Assembly (NCBI GenBank): GCA_964372275.1
Contig: CAYJRR010000012.1
Location: 1 to 45,384 of the forward strand
From: CAYJRR01 sp964372275 [NCBI: uncultured bacterium]
GTDB lineage: Bacteria > CAYJRR01
Direction: 5' to 3'
DNA length: 45,384 nt
Below are positions 32,254 through 39,438 of this stretch, in pieces; positions within the stretch are counted from its first letter, which is position 1; each line of letters starts with the position of its first letter. The position numbers and the translations under genes are program-made. Under the pieces are notes generated by a model. The model ran no database searches. It was not told the DNA's origin and was given only the letters and a program-made list of their open reading frames with translations.

Positions 32254-33015
32254 CTACGCCCCGTTCAACACCAGGCCGCAGACCTTTCCTTCGCCGATCC
32301 GGTCGAACGCGCGTTCGATCTCCCGCGCGGCCGTCTTCGCCGCCCGGACGATCAGCAGCGCGCCGTCGACGTGCGATGCGACTGCGGCGGCGTCGATCGA
32401 CCGCTCGAGGGCCGTGGTGTCCACGAGCACGACGTCGAAGACGGTGGCCAGCCGGTCGATCGCCGCGCGTATCGCGTCGCCGTGCGCCATCGGATCGAAG
32501 TCGATGGCAGACGGATCTCCGGCCGACAGCGCGAACAGGCCCTTCGGCTCGGCGGCGAACAGCGCGCGCTCCAGCGACGTCCGTCCGGCCAGCACGTCGG
32601 CCAGTCCGACCGGGGCCTCGGCGTCCAACAGCTCGGCGACGCGAGGCGATTCGAAGGCCGCGTCGACGACCGCCACCCGCCGGCTTCCATGGGCCACCAG
32701 CGCCCGCGCCGCATTGACCGCGAGCAGGCTCTTGCCGTCCCCCTTCCCCGGCGAGACGACGGCGATCGTCCGGGTTCCGTTCTGTTCCCGCACGCGATCC
32801 AGGGCGAATCGAAGCTCGCGATGCGCCTCTCGGAAGCCGGGCGGCACGGCGGTCACGCCGACCCGTGGTCCGCGAGCGGGTCGCGCCGACGGCACGCGCG
32901 GCGACACGGCGGCGAGCGAGAAGGCGGCCGTCCGGCGCGCCGGCTCCTTCACCGCGACGTCGATCGGCGGTCGCGGATCGACGATCGACTTGGGTTCGCG
33001 CTCGAATCCGCTCAT
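32254..33015 (-). CDS. BY-kinase-like (CpsD/Wzc-type) ATPase with degenerate motifs
   Basis: This 253-residue protein begins at ATG 33015 inside the GumC-like stop (ATGA). The N-terminal 60 residues are disordered and basic. The P-loop ATPase part has Walker A VSPGKGDGKSLLAVNAARAL and Walker B VFDVVLVDT. The family-defining Walker A' (normally DxDxR) reads VAVVDAAFESPRV, with the second Asp and the Arg replaced. The C-terminus stops at GLVLNGA with no tyrosine cluster. It therefore resembles the cytoplasmic partner of a Wzc/GumC co-polymerase but may be a poor or inactive tyrosine kinase. The position between GumC and the initiating transferase fits export-length control. Confidence 0.85.
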   Translation of the reverse strand: MSGFEREPKSIVDPRPPIDVAVKEPARRTAAFSLAAVSPRVPSARPARGPRVGVTAVPPGFREAHRELRFALDRVREQNGTRTIAVVSPGKGDGKSLLAVNAARALVAHGSRRVAVVDAAFESPRVAELLDAEAPVGLADVLAGRTSLERALFAAEPKGLFALSAGDPSAIDFDPMAHGDAIRAAIDRLATVFDVVLVDTTALERSIDAAAVASHVDGALLIVRAAKTAAREIERAFDRIGEGKVCGLVLNGA

Positions 33016-34190
33016 GGCGTCGTCTCCTTGGCGCGCGGAATGGCGGCGAGCACCGGCACCCCGAATCGCGCCTTCAGTTCCTCGGGTTCGCGGAACGACT
33101 CGTCGAAGTGGTCGCGGACGATCGCCAATGCGATCCCCAGGGCGAGGCCGACGGCGATCGCCACCGCCAGGATCGGACCACGGGCGGGGCGGAACGGCCG
33201 GACCGGCGGCGTCGCCGGGTCGACGACCCGGAAGAGGGAATCGAACCGGGCGCGGTCGAGGCCGACGCGCAGCGCCGCCTCCTGCTTTCTCCGCAGCAGG
33301 TCGTTGTAGGCGATCATCCCCGCGCCGTACTCGCGTTGCATCTCCTGGAGCCGTCCTTCGACCTCGCCGGCGCGCGCCAGCAGCGATTCGGAGCGGCCGA
33401 TCAGCCCGTCGATCTTCGAACGTTCCGCCCGCAGTCCCCGGATCTCGGCCAGGAGCGCTTCGAATTCCGGACCGCGGAAGAGGGGCGGGGTGCTCGCCTC
33501 GGCGAGGCGGACGCGTTCGGAGGCGCGCTCGAGCGCCAGGGTGTTGACCCGCAGGTCCCCCTGCCAGCGCTCGATGGCGCGAAGCGTCCCTTCGGTCTGG
33601 CCCGGCAACGCCCCCATGTTCTCGGTGCGGAAGCGTTCGATCTCTCGATCTTGTCGATCGAGCGCGGTCCCCGCCGCCTGGAGCTCGGCGGCGAGGAGCC
33701 GGTTGGTCTCCTCGCCGTGCGCGTCGCGCTGCCGGCGGTGCTCCGCGAGGAGCGATTCGGCGAGCCGGTTCGCGGCGGCGGCTGCGCGCGCGGGATCCGG
33801 ATGGACGAAGGAGACGCGGAAGGTGTCGAACCCGACGATCTCGGTGGAGAGCGCCTCGCGCGCGGCGCCGCCGGGCTCCGATGCGTCCGGGAACAGGGCG
33901 AGCTCGTCGGCGAGCCTCCCGAGTCGCTCGGCGGTGAACACCTGCGCCGACAGCAGCTCGAGGAAACGCGCCAGCTCGGGCACGACCACCTTGTCGACGA
34001 AGTCCTTGGTGTTCGACGTGGAGGCGTCGGCCAACACCAACGCCGACGCCCGGTAGCGCGGCGTGGTCAGGAACGCCTGTTGCGCCCCCACCGTCAGCGC
34101 CAGGGCGGAGGTCGTCGCCACGATCCATGCGTGACGGCGGCAGCTGCGGAGGTAGTCCTTGAAGGTCGGTTCGTCGGAGAGTTGGATCAT
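33012..34190 (-). CDS. GumC/Wzc-like polysaccharide co-polymerase (chain-length determinant)
   Basis: This 392-residue protein has a transmembrane helix near residues 20-42, a Wzz-type N-terminal domain (TTPRYRASALVLADASTSNT), a long periplasmic coiled coil (residues about 160-300, ELQAAGTALDRQDREIERF) and a second transmembrane helix (RGPILAVAIAVGLALGIALA). It ends in a short cytoplasmic tail (REPEELKARFGVPVLAAIPR). That P-rich segment before TM2 (DPATPPVRPFRPARG) is typical of Wzz/GNVR proteins. It links inner-membrane polymerisation to the outer-membrane export pore and is driven by the separate ATPase encoded next. Confidence 0.92.
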   Translation of the reverse strand: MIQLSDEPTFKDYLRSCRRHAWIVATTSALALTVGAQQAFLTTPRYRASALVLADASTSNTKDFVDKVVVPELARFLELLSAQVFTAERLGRLADELALFPDASEPGGAAREALSTEIVGFDTFRVSFVHPDPARAAAAANRLAESLLAEHRRQRDAHGEETNRLLAAELQAAGTALDRQDREIERFRTENMGALPGQTEGTLRAIERWQGDLRVNTLALERASERVRLAEASTPPLFRGPEFEALLAEIRGLRAERSKIDGLIGRSESLLARAGEVEGRLQEMQREYGAGMIAYNDLLRRKQEAALRVGLDRARFDSLFRVVDPATPPVRPFRPARGPILAVAIAVGLALGIALAIVRDHFDESFREPEELKARFGVPVLAAIPRAKETTP

Positions 34191-34193
34191 CGT

Positions 34194-35399
34194 TTAGTCT
34201 CGTGGCTCCGCGATGGTCAGGGAGAGGAAGACGAGGTTCTCGTCGTAGGGGAGGTAGGCGCGGCCGTCGGAGGTCATTCGCGTCGATTGCCATCCCAGTC
34301 TCGCGGTCGATCGCTCGGTGAAACGGAAGCCGCCGGCCGCCCCGACGCGCGCGATCGTCGCTTCGCCGAGCGGGTGGTAGCGGGCGAACAGCGATCGCTC
34401 GCGCGCGGCGGCGGCGAATCCGGAAAGCTCCCACCGCGGTCCGGCCGACCGCGTGCCCGAGAGACGTCCCTCCCGGTGCCGCGCGGCCGGGGCGGCGGTG
34501 AGGGTGAGGTGGACCCCCTCCTCGAACGACAGCTCGACGTGCCCGCGGTCGCTCGATCGCCGAGCGACCAGGCTGGCCGACCATCCCAACCTCGGAGGGA
34601 GGTGGTCGGCGGGGGCGTGGCTCCAGGTCGCGCCGGCGCGCGCCTGCACCGAGGTCCGTCCCTCGACGTCCCACTCGACGAGGCTGCCGGTCTCGAGGGC
34701 CGTGACGGTCGGGCCGACTTCGTAGCCGGAGCGCCGGGCGGTGGCGAACAGCCCGGCATTCGCCGGCTCGGAGACGACGGCGAGGAGCTCCGTCGAGAGC
34801 TCGGTCACCTCGCGGCCGCTCATCCATCGGGCGGGGATCGGCGCTCCCCGATCGGTGCGGCGGTCCCCGTAGCGGAGACTGGTGTGCGCCGCGATCACCC
34901 GCGCGCGGACGATCTCGCTTGGGCGGTCCTCGACCAGGATCCGCCCCATCCACCGCGTGGTCGTCGCACGAACGAACGACGGCAACGACGAGCCGTCGGG
35001 AACGGCGAGCGCCAAGCGGTACGGGATCCTGGGGTCGTGGCGGTCGGGCGCGTGCGAGGCCTGACCGCGGAAGCGCCACCGACCGCGCTCCGTCGGTCGA
35101 CCGTCGGCGTCCGCCGTCGCGGCGACGCGCGTTCCCGCGCGCCGGTCCCCGTCGCGGCCTTCGACGCCGGCGACCGCCTCGATCCCGACCCGGGTGGTGG
35201 GAAGCGTCGCGGCGAGGCGTCCCCCCAGGTCGATCGATGCCGAGGACTCGGGGACCGGGCCGGCGTCGGGCGGACGCTGGCCGGCGTTGTCGGTCGACGT
35301 CGCCGACACCGAGACGGCCGGCGACACCCGCACGTCGGCCGCCGCGAGCGCAGACGATGGGACGAGCCCGGCGCAGGCCGCGAGCAGCGATCCCTTCAT
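34194..35399 (-). CDS. Outer-membrane beta-barrel protein of the polysaccharide locus
   Basis: This 401-residue protein has a signal peptide (MKGSLLAACAGLVPSSALAA). The remainder is made of alternating short strands typical of a large barrel (RVGIEAVAGVEGRDGD, WSASLVARRSSDRGHVELSF, ATIARVGAAGGFRFTERS). No close family motif stands out, but the position between wza-like and gumC-like genes matches ExoB of Myxococcus and the barrel proteins of XrtA EPS loci, which are thought to help the polymer cross the outer membrane. ATG 35399 lies inside the stop of the Wza-like gene. A TAA stop precedes gumC by 3 bases. Confidence 0.75.
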   Translation of the reverse strand: MKGSLLAACAGLVPSSALAAADVRVSPAVSVSATSTDNAGQRPPDAGPVPESSASIDLGGRLAATLPTTRVGIEAVAGVEGRDGDRRAGTRVAATADADGRPTERGRWRFRGQASHAPDRHDPRIPYRLALAVPDGSSLPSFVRATTTRWMGRILVEDRPSEIVRARVIAAHTSLRYGDRRTDRGAPIPARWMSGREVTELSTELLAVVSEPANAGLFATARRSGYEVGPTVTALETGSLVEWDVEGRTSVQARAGATWSHAPADHLPPRLGWSASLVARRSSDRGHVELSFEEGVHLTLTAAPAARHREGRLSGTRSAGPRWELSGFAAAARERSLFARYHPLGEATIARVGAAGGFRFTERSTARLGWQSTRMTSDGRAYLPYDENLVFLSLTIAEPRD

Positions 35400-35926
35400 G
35401 GCACGACGAGCGTGTCGCCCGTGTCGAGGGTGAAGTCCTCCGCCTCGCCGGCGACGAGCCGGTCGAAGTCGACCCGAACACGCGTGCCGGTGGCGCCGCG
35501 CACGAGGACGAGCCGGCTGCGTTTCGCCCACGGCGTGAACCCCTTGGCCATCGCCAGCGCCTGCAGCACCGTCGGCGGGCTTCCGACCTTGAACATGCCG
35601 GGCGCCGTCACCCGACCGAGCACGTAGACCCTCAACGAATTGATCTCGCTCACCGTCACCGTCACGTGGGCGTCGGGAACGAAGGGGACGAGTCTCTTTC
35701 GGATCTCCTCGGCAACCTGGACGGCGGTACGCCCCGCCGCCGTCACGTCCCCCACCAGCTTGGCCGAGATCCGCCCGTCCGGACGCACCACCGCCGGGCC
35801 GGACAACTCCGCGTAGCGAAGGACGTCGATCTGGAGGACGTCCTCGCGCCCGATCTCGTAGTCGGCGGCGGCCGCGGTCGGTACGGACAACAGGCCTGCG
35901 ATCGCGGCGGCTGTGAGCGCACGCAT
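35396..35926 (-). CDS. Short Wza-like polysaccharide export protein
   Basis: A textbook GGAGGT site eight bases before ATG 35926 fixes the start. The 176-residue protein has a signal peptide cleaved after TAAA, then the Poly_export domain (DYEIGREDVLQIDVLRYAEL, VRPDGRISAKLVGDVTAAG) and one SLBB-type domain (NSLRVYVLGRVTAPGMFKVG, TVLQALAMAKGFTPWAKRS), ending in TLDTGDTLVVP. E. coli Wza is about twice this length, with more domains and a C-terminal helix that forms the outer-membrane pore. Here the pore helix is absent, so the adjacent barrel protein may supply it. It starts 44 bases after the small membrane protein gene. Confidence 0.92.
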   Translation of the reverse strand: MRALTAAAIAGLLSVPTAAAADYEIGREDVLQIDVLRYAELSGPAVVRPDGRISAKLVGDVTAAGRTAVQVAEEIRKRLVPFVPDAHVTVTVSEINSLRVYVLGRVTAPGMFKVGSPPTVLQALAMAKGFTPWAKRSRLVLVRGATGTRVRVDFDRLVAGEAEDFTLDTGDTLVVP

Positions 35927-35970
35927 GAGATGCCACCTCCGGCGGAAGCGGTGAACGGGAGGAAAGAGTT

Positions 35971-36333
35971 CTACGTTCCCTGTTCTTGGGAGCGGCCGCG
36001 GCGGGTGGCAAGGCGCAAGTCGGTCAGAAACCACACCGAAGCCGCGATCCATGCGATCGGACCGAGTTCCCCCGCATCGCCGTCGCCGCGCAACGCGTAG
36101 TGGAGGACCGCCGCGGCGAGGAAGAGGAGCGATGCCAGCTGGCCCACCCGTCCACCCGCCAGGAGGCCCAGGATCGCCGCGCAATTCAACGCGACCAGGA
36201 TCGGATCGACACCGGGCCACGGCCTCGACGCCAGGAAGATCGCGTGTGCCAGGAAGAGGAGGAGGAGCGCTCGGCGGGCGAGGGGGGCGGGTTCGAACTC
36301 CACGGTCGGTCGCACGATCGTCCCTATGCCCAT
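35971..36333 (-). CDS. Small four-helix membrane protein, first gene of the polysaccharide operon
   Basis: This 120-residue protein starts at ATG 36333, preceded on its strand by GAGGGG. Four hydrophobic segments are visible: ARRALLLLFLAHAIFLAS, DPILVALNCAAILGLLAGG, QLASLLFLAAAVLHYAL and GPIAWIAASVWFLTDLRL. The C-terminus is basic. I do not recognise a family. It lies 44 bases upstream of the Wza-like gene and only 27 bases from the divergent nuclease start. The good RBS and helix pattern argue for a real gene; a role in the polysaccharide system is only suggested by position. Confidence 0.62.
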   Translation of the reverse strand: MGIGTIVRPTVEFEPAPLARRALLLLFLAHAIFLASRPWPGVDPILVALNCAAILGLLAGGRVGQLASLLFLAAAVLHYALRGDGDAGELGPIAWIAASVWFLTDLRLATRRGRSQEQGT

Positions 36334-36360
36334 GCCCCCCTCGGACGGTAGACTTCCCCG

Positions 36361-37368
36361 ATGGCCTGCGCCTTCGCGCTCCCGGGGGGAGTCCCCCCCT
36401 ACCGTTCCGCTCTCCGTCTTGCGCTCGCGATCGGTCTGTCGTTCGCCGCCGCGCCTCCGGCAGGGGCCGAACCGGCTCGTCCGGTCTCGATCCGCGGGAA
36501 GGCCGATCCGTGCACGATCGTGCGGATCGTCGACGGGGACACCGCCGACGTCCGGATCGGCGAAAAGACGGAACGGCTGCGCCTGCTGGCGATCGACACC
36601 GAGGAGTCGTGGCCCAGCGCGCACAAGCCGGTGACGCCGTTCGGGCTGGAGACCTCCAAGTGGGCAAAGGCGTTCCTGGCCAGCGAGGAGCCGTGCTTCG
36701 TCGAATACGGGGCCGAGCGGCGCGATGTCTACGACCGGCTGCTTGCCTACCTGTGGCGCCGCGACGGCGACGACTGGAAGATGTACAACCTCGAGTCGGT
36801 CGAGCTCGGCTACTCCCCGTACTTCACCAAGTACGGATACTCGGAGCACCACCACGAGGCGTTCGTCGCCGCGGAGAAGCGCGCGCAGAAGGCGCAGAAG
36901 GGGATCTGGGATCCGGGTCTCGCTGCCGACCTCCGCGGAAAGTATCTCGGCCCCGGGGGTCTCCGGGCCTGGTGGGATGACCGCGCGGAGGCGCTCAAGG
37001 GGTTCCAGGCGATCGCCCAGGGCCGCCGCGATCTGCTCGACCTGCGCACGCGCGGCGAGGAGATCCGCCGCCGGGCGGGCGCGCGGCTGACCGTCTTTAC
37101 CGCCATCCGCGAGTGGAAGCAGGACGGATCGCAGTGGGTCGGTTCGTGCGAGTCGAAGCTCCACGAGCCGTTCCAGGTCGTCGCCGCCGACGGCGCCGAT
37201 CCCGCGGTCGAGACGACCCTCAAAGCGGCCGTCGGGCGGTATCGCTACTTCCGCGGCGTCGTCGCCATCGCCGAGGACGGAAAGACGCTGCGCCTCGCGG
37301 TGGAGCGGCCGGCGGACATTCAGATCGCCCCGCCGCCCAAGCCGGGGACGACGGCCTCCGCGAAGTAG
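36361..37368 (+). CDS. Secreted staphylococcal-nuclease-like protein with C-terminal extension
   Basis: This 335-residue protein has a signal peptide (ALRLALAIGLSFAAAPPAGA, cleavage near residue 36). The SNase domain starts with CTIVRIVDGDTADVRIGEK; RLRLLAIDTEES holds the equivalents of catalytic Arg35, Asp40 and Glu43, and ERRDVYDRLLAYLW the equivalent of Arg87, so the active site looks complete. It probably cleaves DNA or RNA outside the cytoplasm. The C-terminal about 150 residues (ARLTVFTAIREWKQDGSQW and RYRYFRGVVAIAEDGKTLRL) are not part of SNase; they read like a small beta domain. The start is 27 bases from the divergent membrane protein start. Confidence 0.85.
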   Translation: MACAFALPGGVPPYRSALRLALAIGLSFAAAPPAGAEPARPVSIRGKADPCTIVRIVDGDTADVRIGEKTERLRLLAIDTEESWPSAHKPVTPFGLETSKWAKAFLASEEPCFVEYGAERRDVYDRLLAYLWRRDGDDWKMYNLESVELGYSPYFTKYGYSEHHHEAFVAAEKRAQKAQKGIWDPGLAADLRGKYLGPGGLRAWWDDRAEALKGFQAIAQGRRDLLDLRTRGEEIRRRAGARLTVFTAIREWKQDGSQWVGSCESKLHEPFQVVAADGADPAVETTLKAAVGRYRYFRGVVAIAEDGKTLRLAVERPADIQIAPPPKPGTTASAK

Positions 37369-37395
37369 CCCGGCGGCGGGTCGCTCGCGGCCGGG
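37369..37395 (+). terminator. Possible GC hairpin directly after the nuclease gene
   Basis: CCCGGC (37369-37374), immediately after the stop codon, can pair with GCCGGG (37390-37395) across a 15-base loop. There is no T-run, so any termination would not be of the classical intrinsic type. The rest of the stretch up to 37531 shows no gene. Confidence 0.22.
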
Positions 37396-37531
37396 ATGCA
37401 CCGGGTCGGGACACCGGCGCCTCACCGGTTCGTTCGTTCCCCTGCCCACGAGAACCCCGGAAGCGAGGAACGGCCGTCGAAACGTGCAGTTGTGACGCGT
37501 CGGGGTCGGCGCGGATCCTGCTATTTCCGGG

Positions 37532-37711
37532 GTGGTGAACGAACGCGCAAACCATTCGGCACGGACCCTCGACCAGGCGCTCTCCGACCTGGCCGGAAAT
37601 CTGGGGCTCGACTTCGTCGTCGAGCTCGCCATGCAGACGCTCCGCCGGCTGTGGTTCGACCCGACCCCGGCGCGCGAGCCGGCAGAGTCGATGGTCGACG
37701 ATCAAAAGTAG
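37532..37711 (+). CDS. Possible 59-residue small protein
   Basis: GTG 37532 (or 37535) opens a short frame ending at TAG 37709-37711. The product contains a plausible amphipathic helix (ARTLDQALSDLAGNLGLDFV then VELAMQTLRRLWFDP) and an acidic C-terminus. A CCGGGG stretch upstream could serve as a weak RBS. Its end overlaps the end of the convergent barrel gene by 10 bases. No family is recognised and chance is possible, although the opposite frames in this stretch look less protein-like. Confidence 0.33.
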   Translation: MVNERANHSARTLDQALSDLAGNLGLDFVVELAMQTLRRLWFDPTPAREPAESMVDDQK

Positions 37712-38307
37712 AGCGTCGGCCCGCCGCTCACGTAGTTGCGCAGCGAGCGATCCCGGTCCTTGAAGGCGTACCCCCCCTCGATCAGGAACGAGAGGTGCTC
37801 CGACATCACGATCCGGACTCCGAGGATCGCGCGCTGCCGGAAGACGTTCCGTTTGAGCTCCGGATCCCAATCGACGTCGAGGTCGTACCCGGCGTAGTAC
37901 GTGTTGTTCCGGATCTGCTCCGAGATCACCAGGCCCCCGTCGAGACCGATCGAGCTGCGGCGGTCGACCCCCTTCGGGGTCTCGATCCAATGGAGTCCGG
38001 TGGCGACCGCCAGCGCCGGATACCCTTCTCCGTCGGGCAGGAGCCCGTACTGCACGTCACCGCCGAAGTAGGTCGTCGGTTGGAAGAAGCCGACCCGGAA
38101 TCCGAGGTCGATGTTCTTCCCGATGCCGGCGCCGAGGTGGCCGTAGACGACGGTGTCGGTGCCGGGATTGAAGAGCGCCTCCCCTTCGAATCCCAGGGAG
38201 AAGGTCCCCCCTTCGAGCACCTCGCCGTCGTGGAACACCTCGGCCCGGGAGGAGGGAGACCGCAGGGCGGACGCGGCGAACGCCACGATCAGCACCGATC
38301 TCCGCAT
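37702..38307 (-). CDS. Predicted small outer-membrane beta-barrel protein
   Basis: I chose ATG 38307, which places the signal sequence RRSVLIVAFAASALRSPSSRA at the N-terminus; the frame continues upstream to a TTG at 38349 without better support. The mature protein (about 180 residues) alternates strands and tight turns: GTFSLGFEGEALFNPGTDT, VYGHLGAGIGKNIDLGFRVG, LSFLIEGGYAFKDRDRS. It ends in GGPTLYF, the terminal-Phe pattern recognised by the BAM complex. An eight-strand barrel is likely. Function is unknown; it resembles generic OmpW/OprF-sized barrels without a clear match. It is divergent from the tRNA genes. Confidence 0.72.
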   Translation of the reverse strand: MRRSVLIVAFAASALRSPSSRAEVFHDGEVLEGGTFSLGFEGEALFNPGTDTVVYGHLGAGIGKNIDLGFRVGFFQPTTYFGGDVQYGLLPDGEGYPALAVATGLHWIETPKGVDRRSSIGLDGGLVISEQIRNNTYYAGYDLDVDWDPELKRNVFRQRAILGVRIVMSEHLSFLIEGGYAFKDRDRSLRNYVSGGPTLYF

Positions 38308-38354
38308 ACAGTGAAGATCGTAGCGCCGACGCGAGGTTCGCGTCAGCAAAGAGC

Positions 38355-38382
38355 TTGCGCCGACGAAGACGGCGGGTACACT
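38355..38382 (+). promoter_or_regulatory. Sigma-70-type promoter for the tRNA genes
   Basis: TTGCGC (38355-38360) and TACACT (38377-38382) are separated by 16 bases and would start transcription near 38389, about 7 bases before the mature tRNA-His 5' end. Spacing and placement fit a stable-RNA promoter, although the -35 has only four consensus bases. Confidence 0.55.
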
Positions 38383-38395
38383 CCCGCGACCGCAC

Positions 38396-38473
38396 GGTGG
38401 GTGTAGCTCAATTGGTCAGAGCACTGGACTGTGACTCCAGGGGTTGTGGGTTCAAGTCCCATCACTCACCCCA
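38396..38473 (+). tRNA. tRNA-His (anticodon GTG)
   Basis: The acceptor arm GTGGGTG (38397-38403) pairs with CACTCAC (38463-38469) with one G-U. The D arm is GCTCAATTGGTCAGAGC, the anticodon arm CTGGA-CTGTGAC-TCCAG gives anticodon GTG, and the T arm is GTGGG-TTCAAGT-CCCAT. A G at position -1 (38396) opposite discriminator C73 (38470) is the histidine identity element. CCA is encoded at 38471-38473. Confidence 0.97.
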
Positions 38474-38476
38474 GAA

Positions 38477-38488
38477 AAATCGCGATTT
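38477..38488. repeat. 12-base perfect palindrome just after tRNA-His
   Basis: AAATCGCGATTT is a perfect palindrome starting 3 bases beyond the CCA of tRNA-His, in a locally AT-rich patch. It could influence 3' processing or mark an old integration site, but no integrase or repeat copy is seen nearby. Confidence 0.4.
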
Positions 38489-38516
38489 GGTAACGTTGTA
38501 GGGAGACCGGGGCGAC

Positions 38517-38539
38517 GCGCGCGGCGTGAAACCGCGCGC
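38517..38539 (+). repeat. Strong GC hairpin between the two tRNA genes
   Basis: GCGCGCGG (38517-38524) and CCGCGCGC (38532-38539) form a perfect 8-base-pair stem with a CGTGAAA loop. No T-run follows. It lies between tRNA-His and tRNA-Pro, so it may be a processing stem in a shared precursor or a weak terminator. Confidence 0.45.
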
Positions 38540-38553
38540 CCGCCCGCATCTTC

Positions 38554-38625
38554 CGGGGCGTAGCGCAGCGGTAGCGCGCCTGCTTTGGGAGCAGGATGTC
38601 GCCGGTTCGATCCCGGCCGCCCCGA
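38554..38625 (+). tRNA. tRNA-Pro (anticodon TGG)
   Basis: The acceptor arm CGGGGCG (38554-38560) pairs perfectly with CGCCCCG (38618-38624), with discriminator A (38625). The D arm is GCGC-AGCGGTA-GCGC. The anticodon arm CCTGC-TTTGGGA-GCAGG gives anticodon TGG, and the T arm is GCCGG-TTCGATC-CCGGC. The genomic CCA is missing (ACCCG), unlike the neighbouring tRNA-His, so CCA would be added by the tRNA nucleotidyltransferase. Confidence 0.97.
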
Positions 38626-38833
38626 CCCGACGTGCCCCGACGGGCCGACGCGCCCGTAGGGGTAGTCCCCGAGGTCGAAGCCGGTTTCGGGGGAGTCGCG
38701 GCGGGGAAGCACCGCCCCCGCGACCGGCTCGCTCCGATCGACCGTGCGGCCGGGCCGGCTCGGATCGGGCCGCAACACCGGCAACACCTTCTCGTTGAAC
38801 AGCCGGTTCGACATCCCTAAGGGAAACGTGGTC
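38626..38833. other. Non-coding gap between tRNA-Pro and the DUF2231 gene
   Basis: No convincing protein is present. Long antisense frames here are shadows of the tRNA genes. TTGAAC (38795-38800) with CTAAGG about 17 bases later is a weak promoter-like pair, and AAGGGA near 38820 is the likely RBS for the next gene. Confidence 0.5.
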
Positions 38834-39370
38834 ATGGAATCGAGGATCAAGGTCGCCGGCCATCCATTGCACCCGATGCTGATCGTCTTTCCGCTCGGTC
38901 TGCTCGTGACCTCGTTCGTCTTCGACATCGTGCATGTGGCGACCGGCGATGCGGTGTGGGCGACCGTTTCGTTCCATCTCATCGGCGCGGGACTCGTCGG
39001 CGGGATCTTGGCCGGGATCCCCGGCCTGATCGACTGGCTGGCGGTCCCGCGTCGAACCCGCGCCTACGTGGTCGGCCTATGGCACGGGCTCGGCAACGTC
39101 GCGATGCTCACGCTGTTCGCGTTGAGCTGGATCCTGCGCCGGCCGGAGCCGGACTCGGTCGGGGCGATCCCGTTCGTGCTCTCGCTGCTGGGGATCGCGG
39201 CGATCGTCGTCACCGGCTGGCTCGGCGGCGAGATGGTCGATCGCCTGGGGGTCGGCGTCGACGACGGCGCCCACCTGAACGCCCCCAGCTCGCTCACCCG
39301 CCTTCCGGCCCGCGGCCAGGCCCCGCCCCCGACCGGCGGCGTCACCCGCCCGCACCGCGAACCCGCGTAG
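38834..39370 (+). CDS. DUF2231 membrane protein
   Basis: This 178-residue protein starts at ATG 38834 with AAGGGA upstream. It shows the DUF2231 pattern: the N-terminal motif VAGHPLHPMLIVFPLGLLVT followed by four hydrophobic segments (VSFHLIGAGLVGGILAGIPG, LWHGLGNVAMLTLFALSWIL, IPFVLSLLGIAAIVVTGWLG). The conserved His pair in HPLHP and a later His suggest heme or redox association, which is proposed but unproven for the family. The C-terminus is a Pro/Arg-rich tail. It lies 68 bases before actA in the same direction, so a link with the respiratory chain is possible. Confidence 0.85.
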   Translation: MESRIKVAGHPLHPMLIVFPLGLLVTSFVFDIVHVATGDAVWATVSFHLIGAGLVGGILAGIPGLIDWLAVPRRTRAYVVGLWHGLGNVAMLTLFALSWILRRPEPDSVGAIPFVLSLLGIAAIVVTGWLGGEMVDRLGVGVDDGAHLNAPSSLTRLPARGQAPPPTGGVTRPHREPA

Positions 39371-39438
39371 GCGGCGCAAGAACCGGCGCCTATTCCGTCC
39401 GTGCCGCCGTGGCGCGTTCGGCCGCGACGGTCGAACGC

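Noticed and set aside
38474-38488. attL/attR-type integration site after tRNA-His
   Set aside because: No second copy of the tRNA 3' end, integrase or change in gene content is visible in the window.
38452-38982. - strand frames containing peptides such as GIEPATSCSQSRRATA
   Set aside because: This is the well-known false peptide obtained by translating a tRNA gene in antisense; here it comes from tRNA-Pro.
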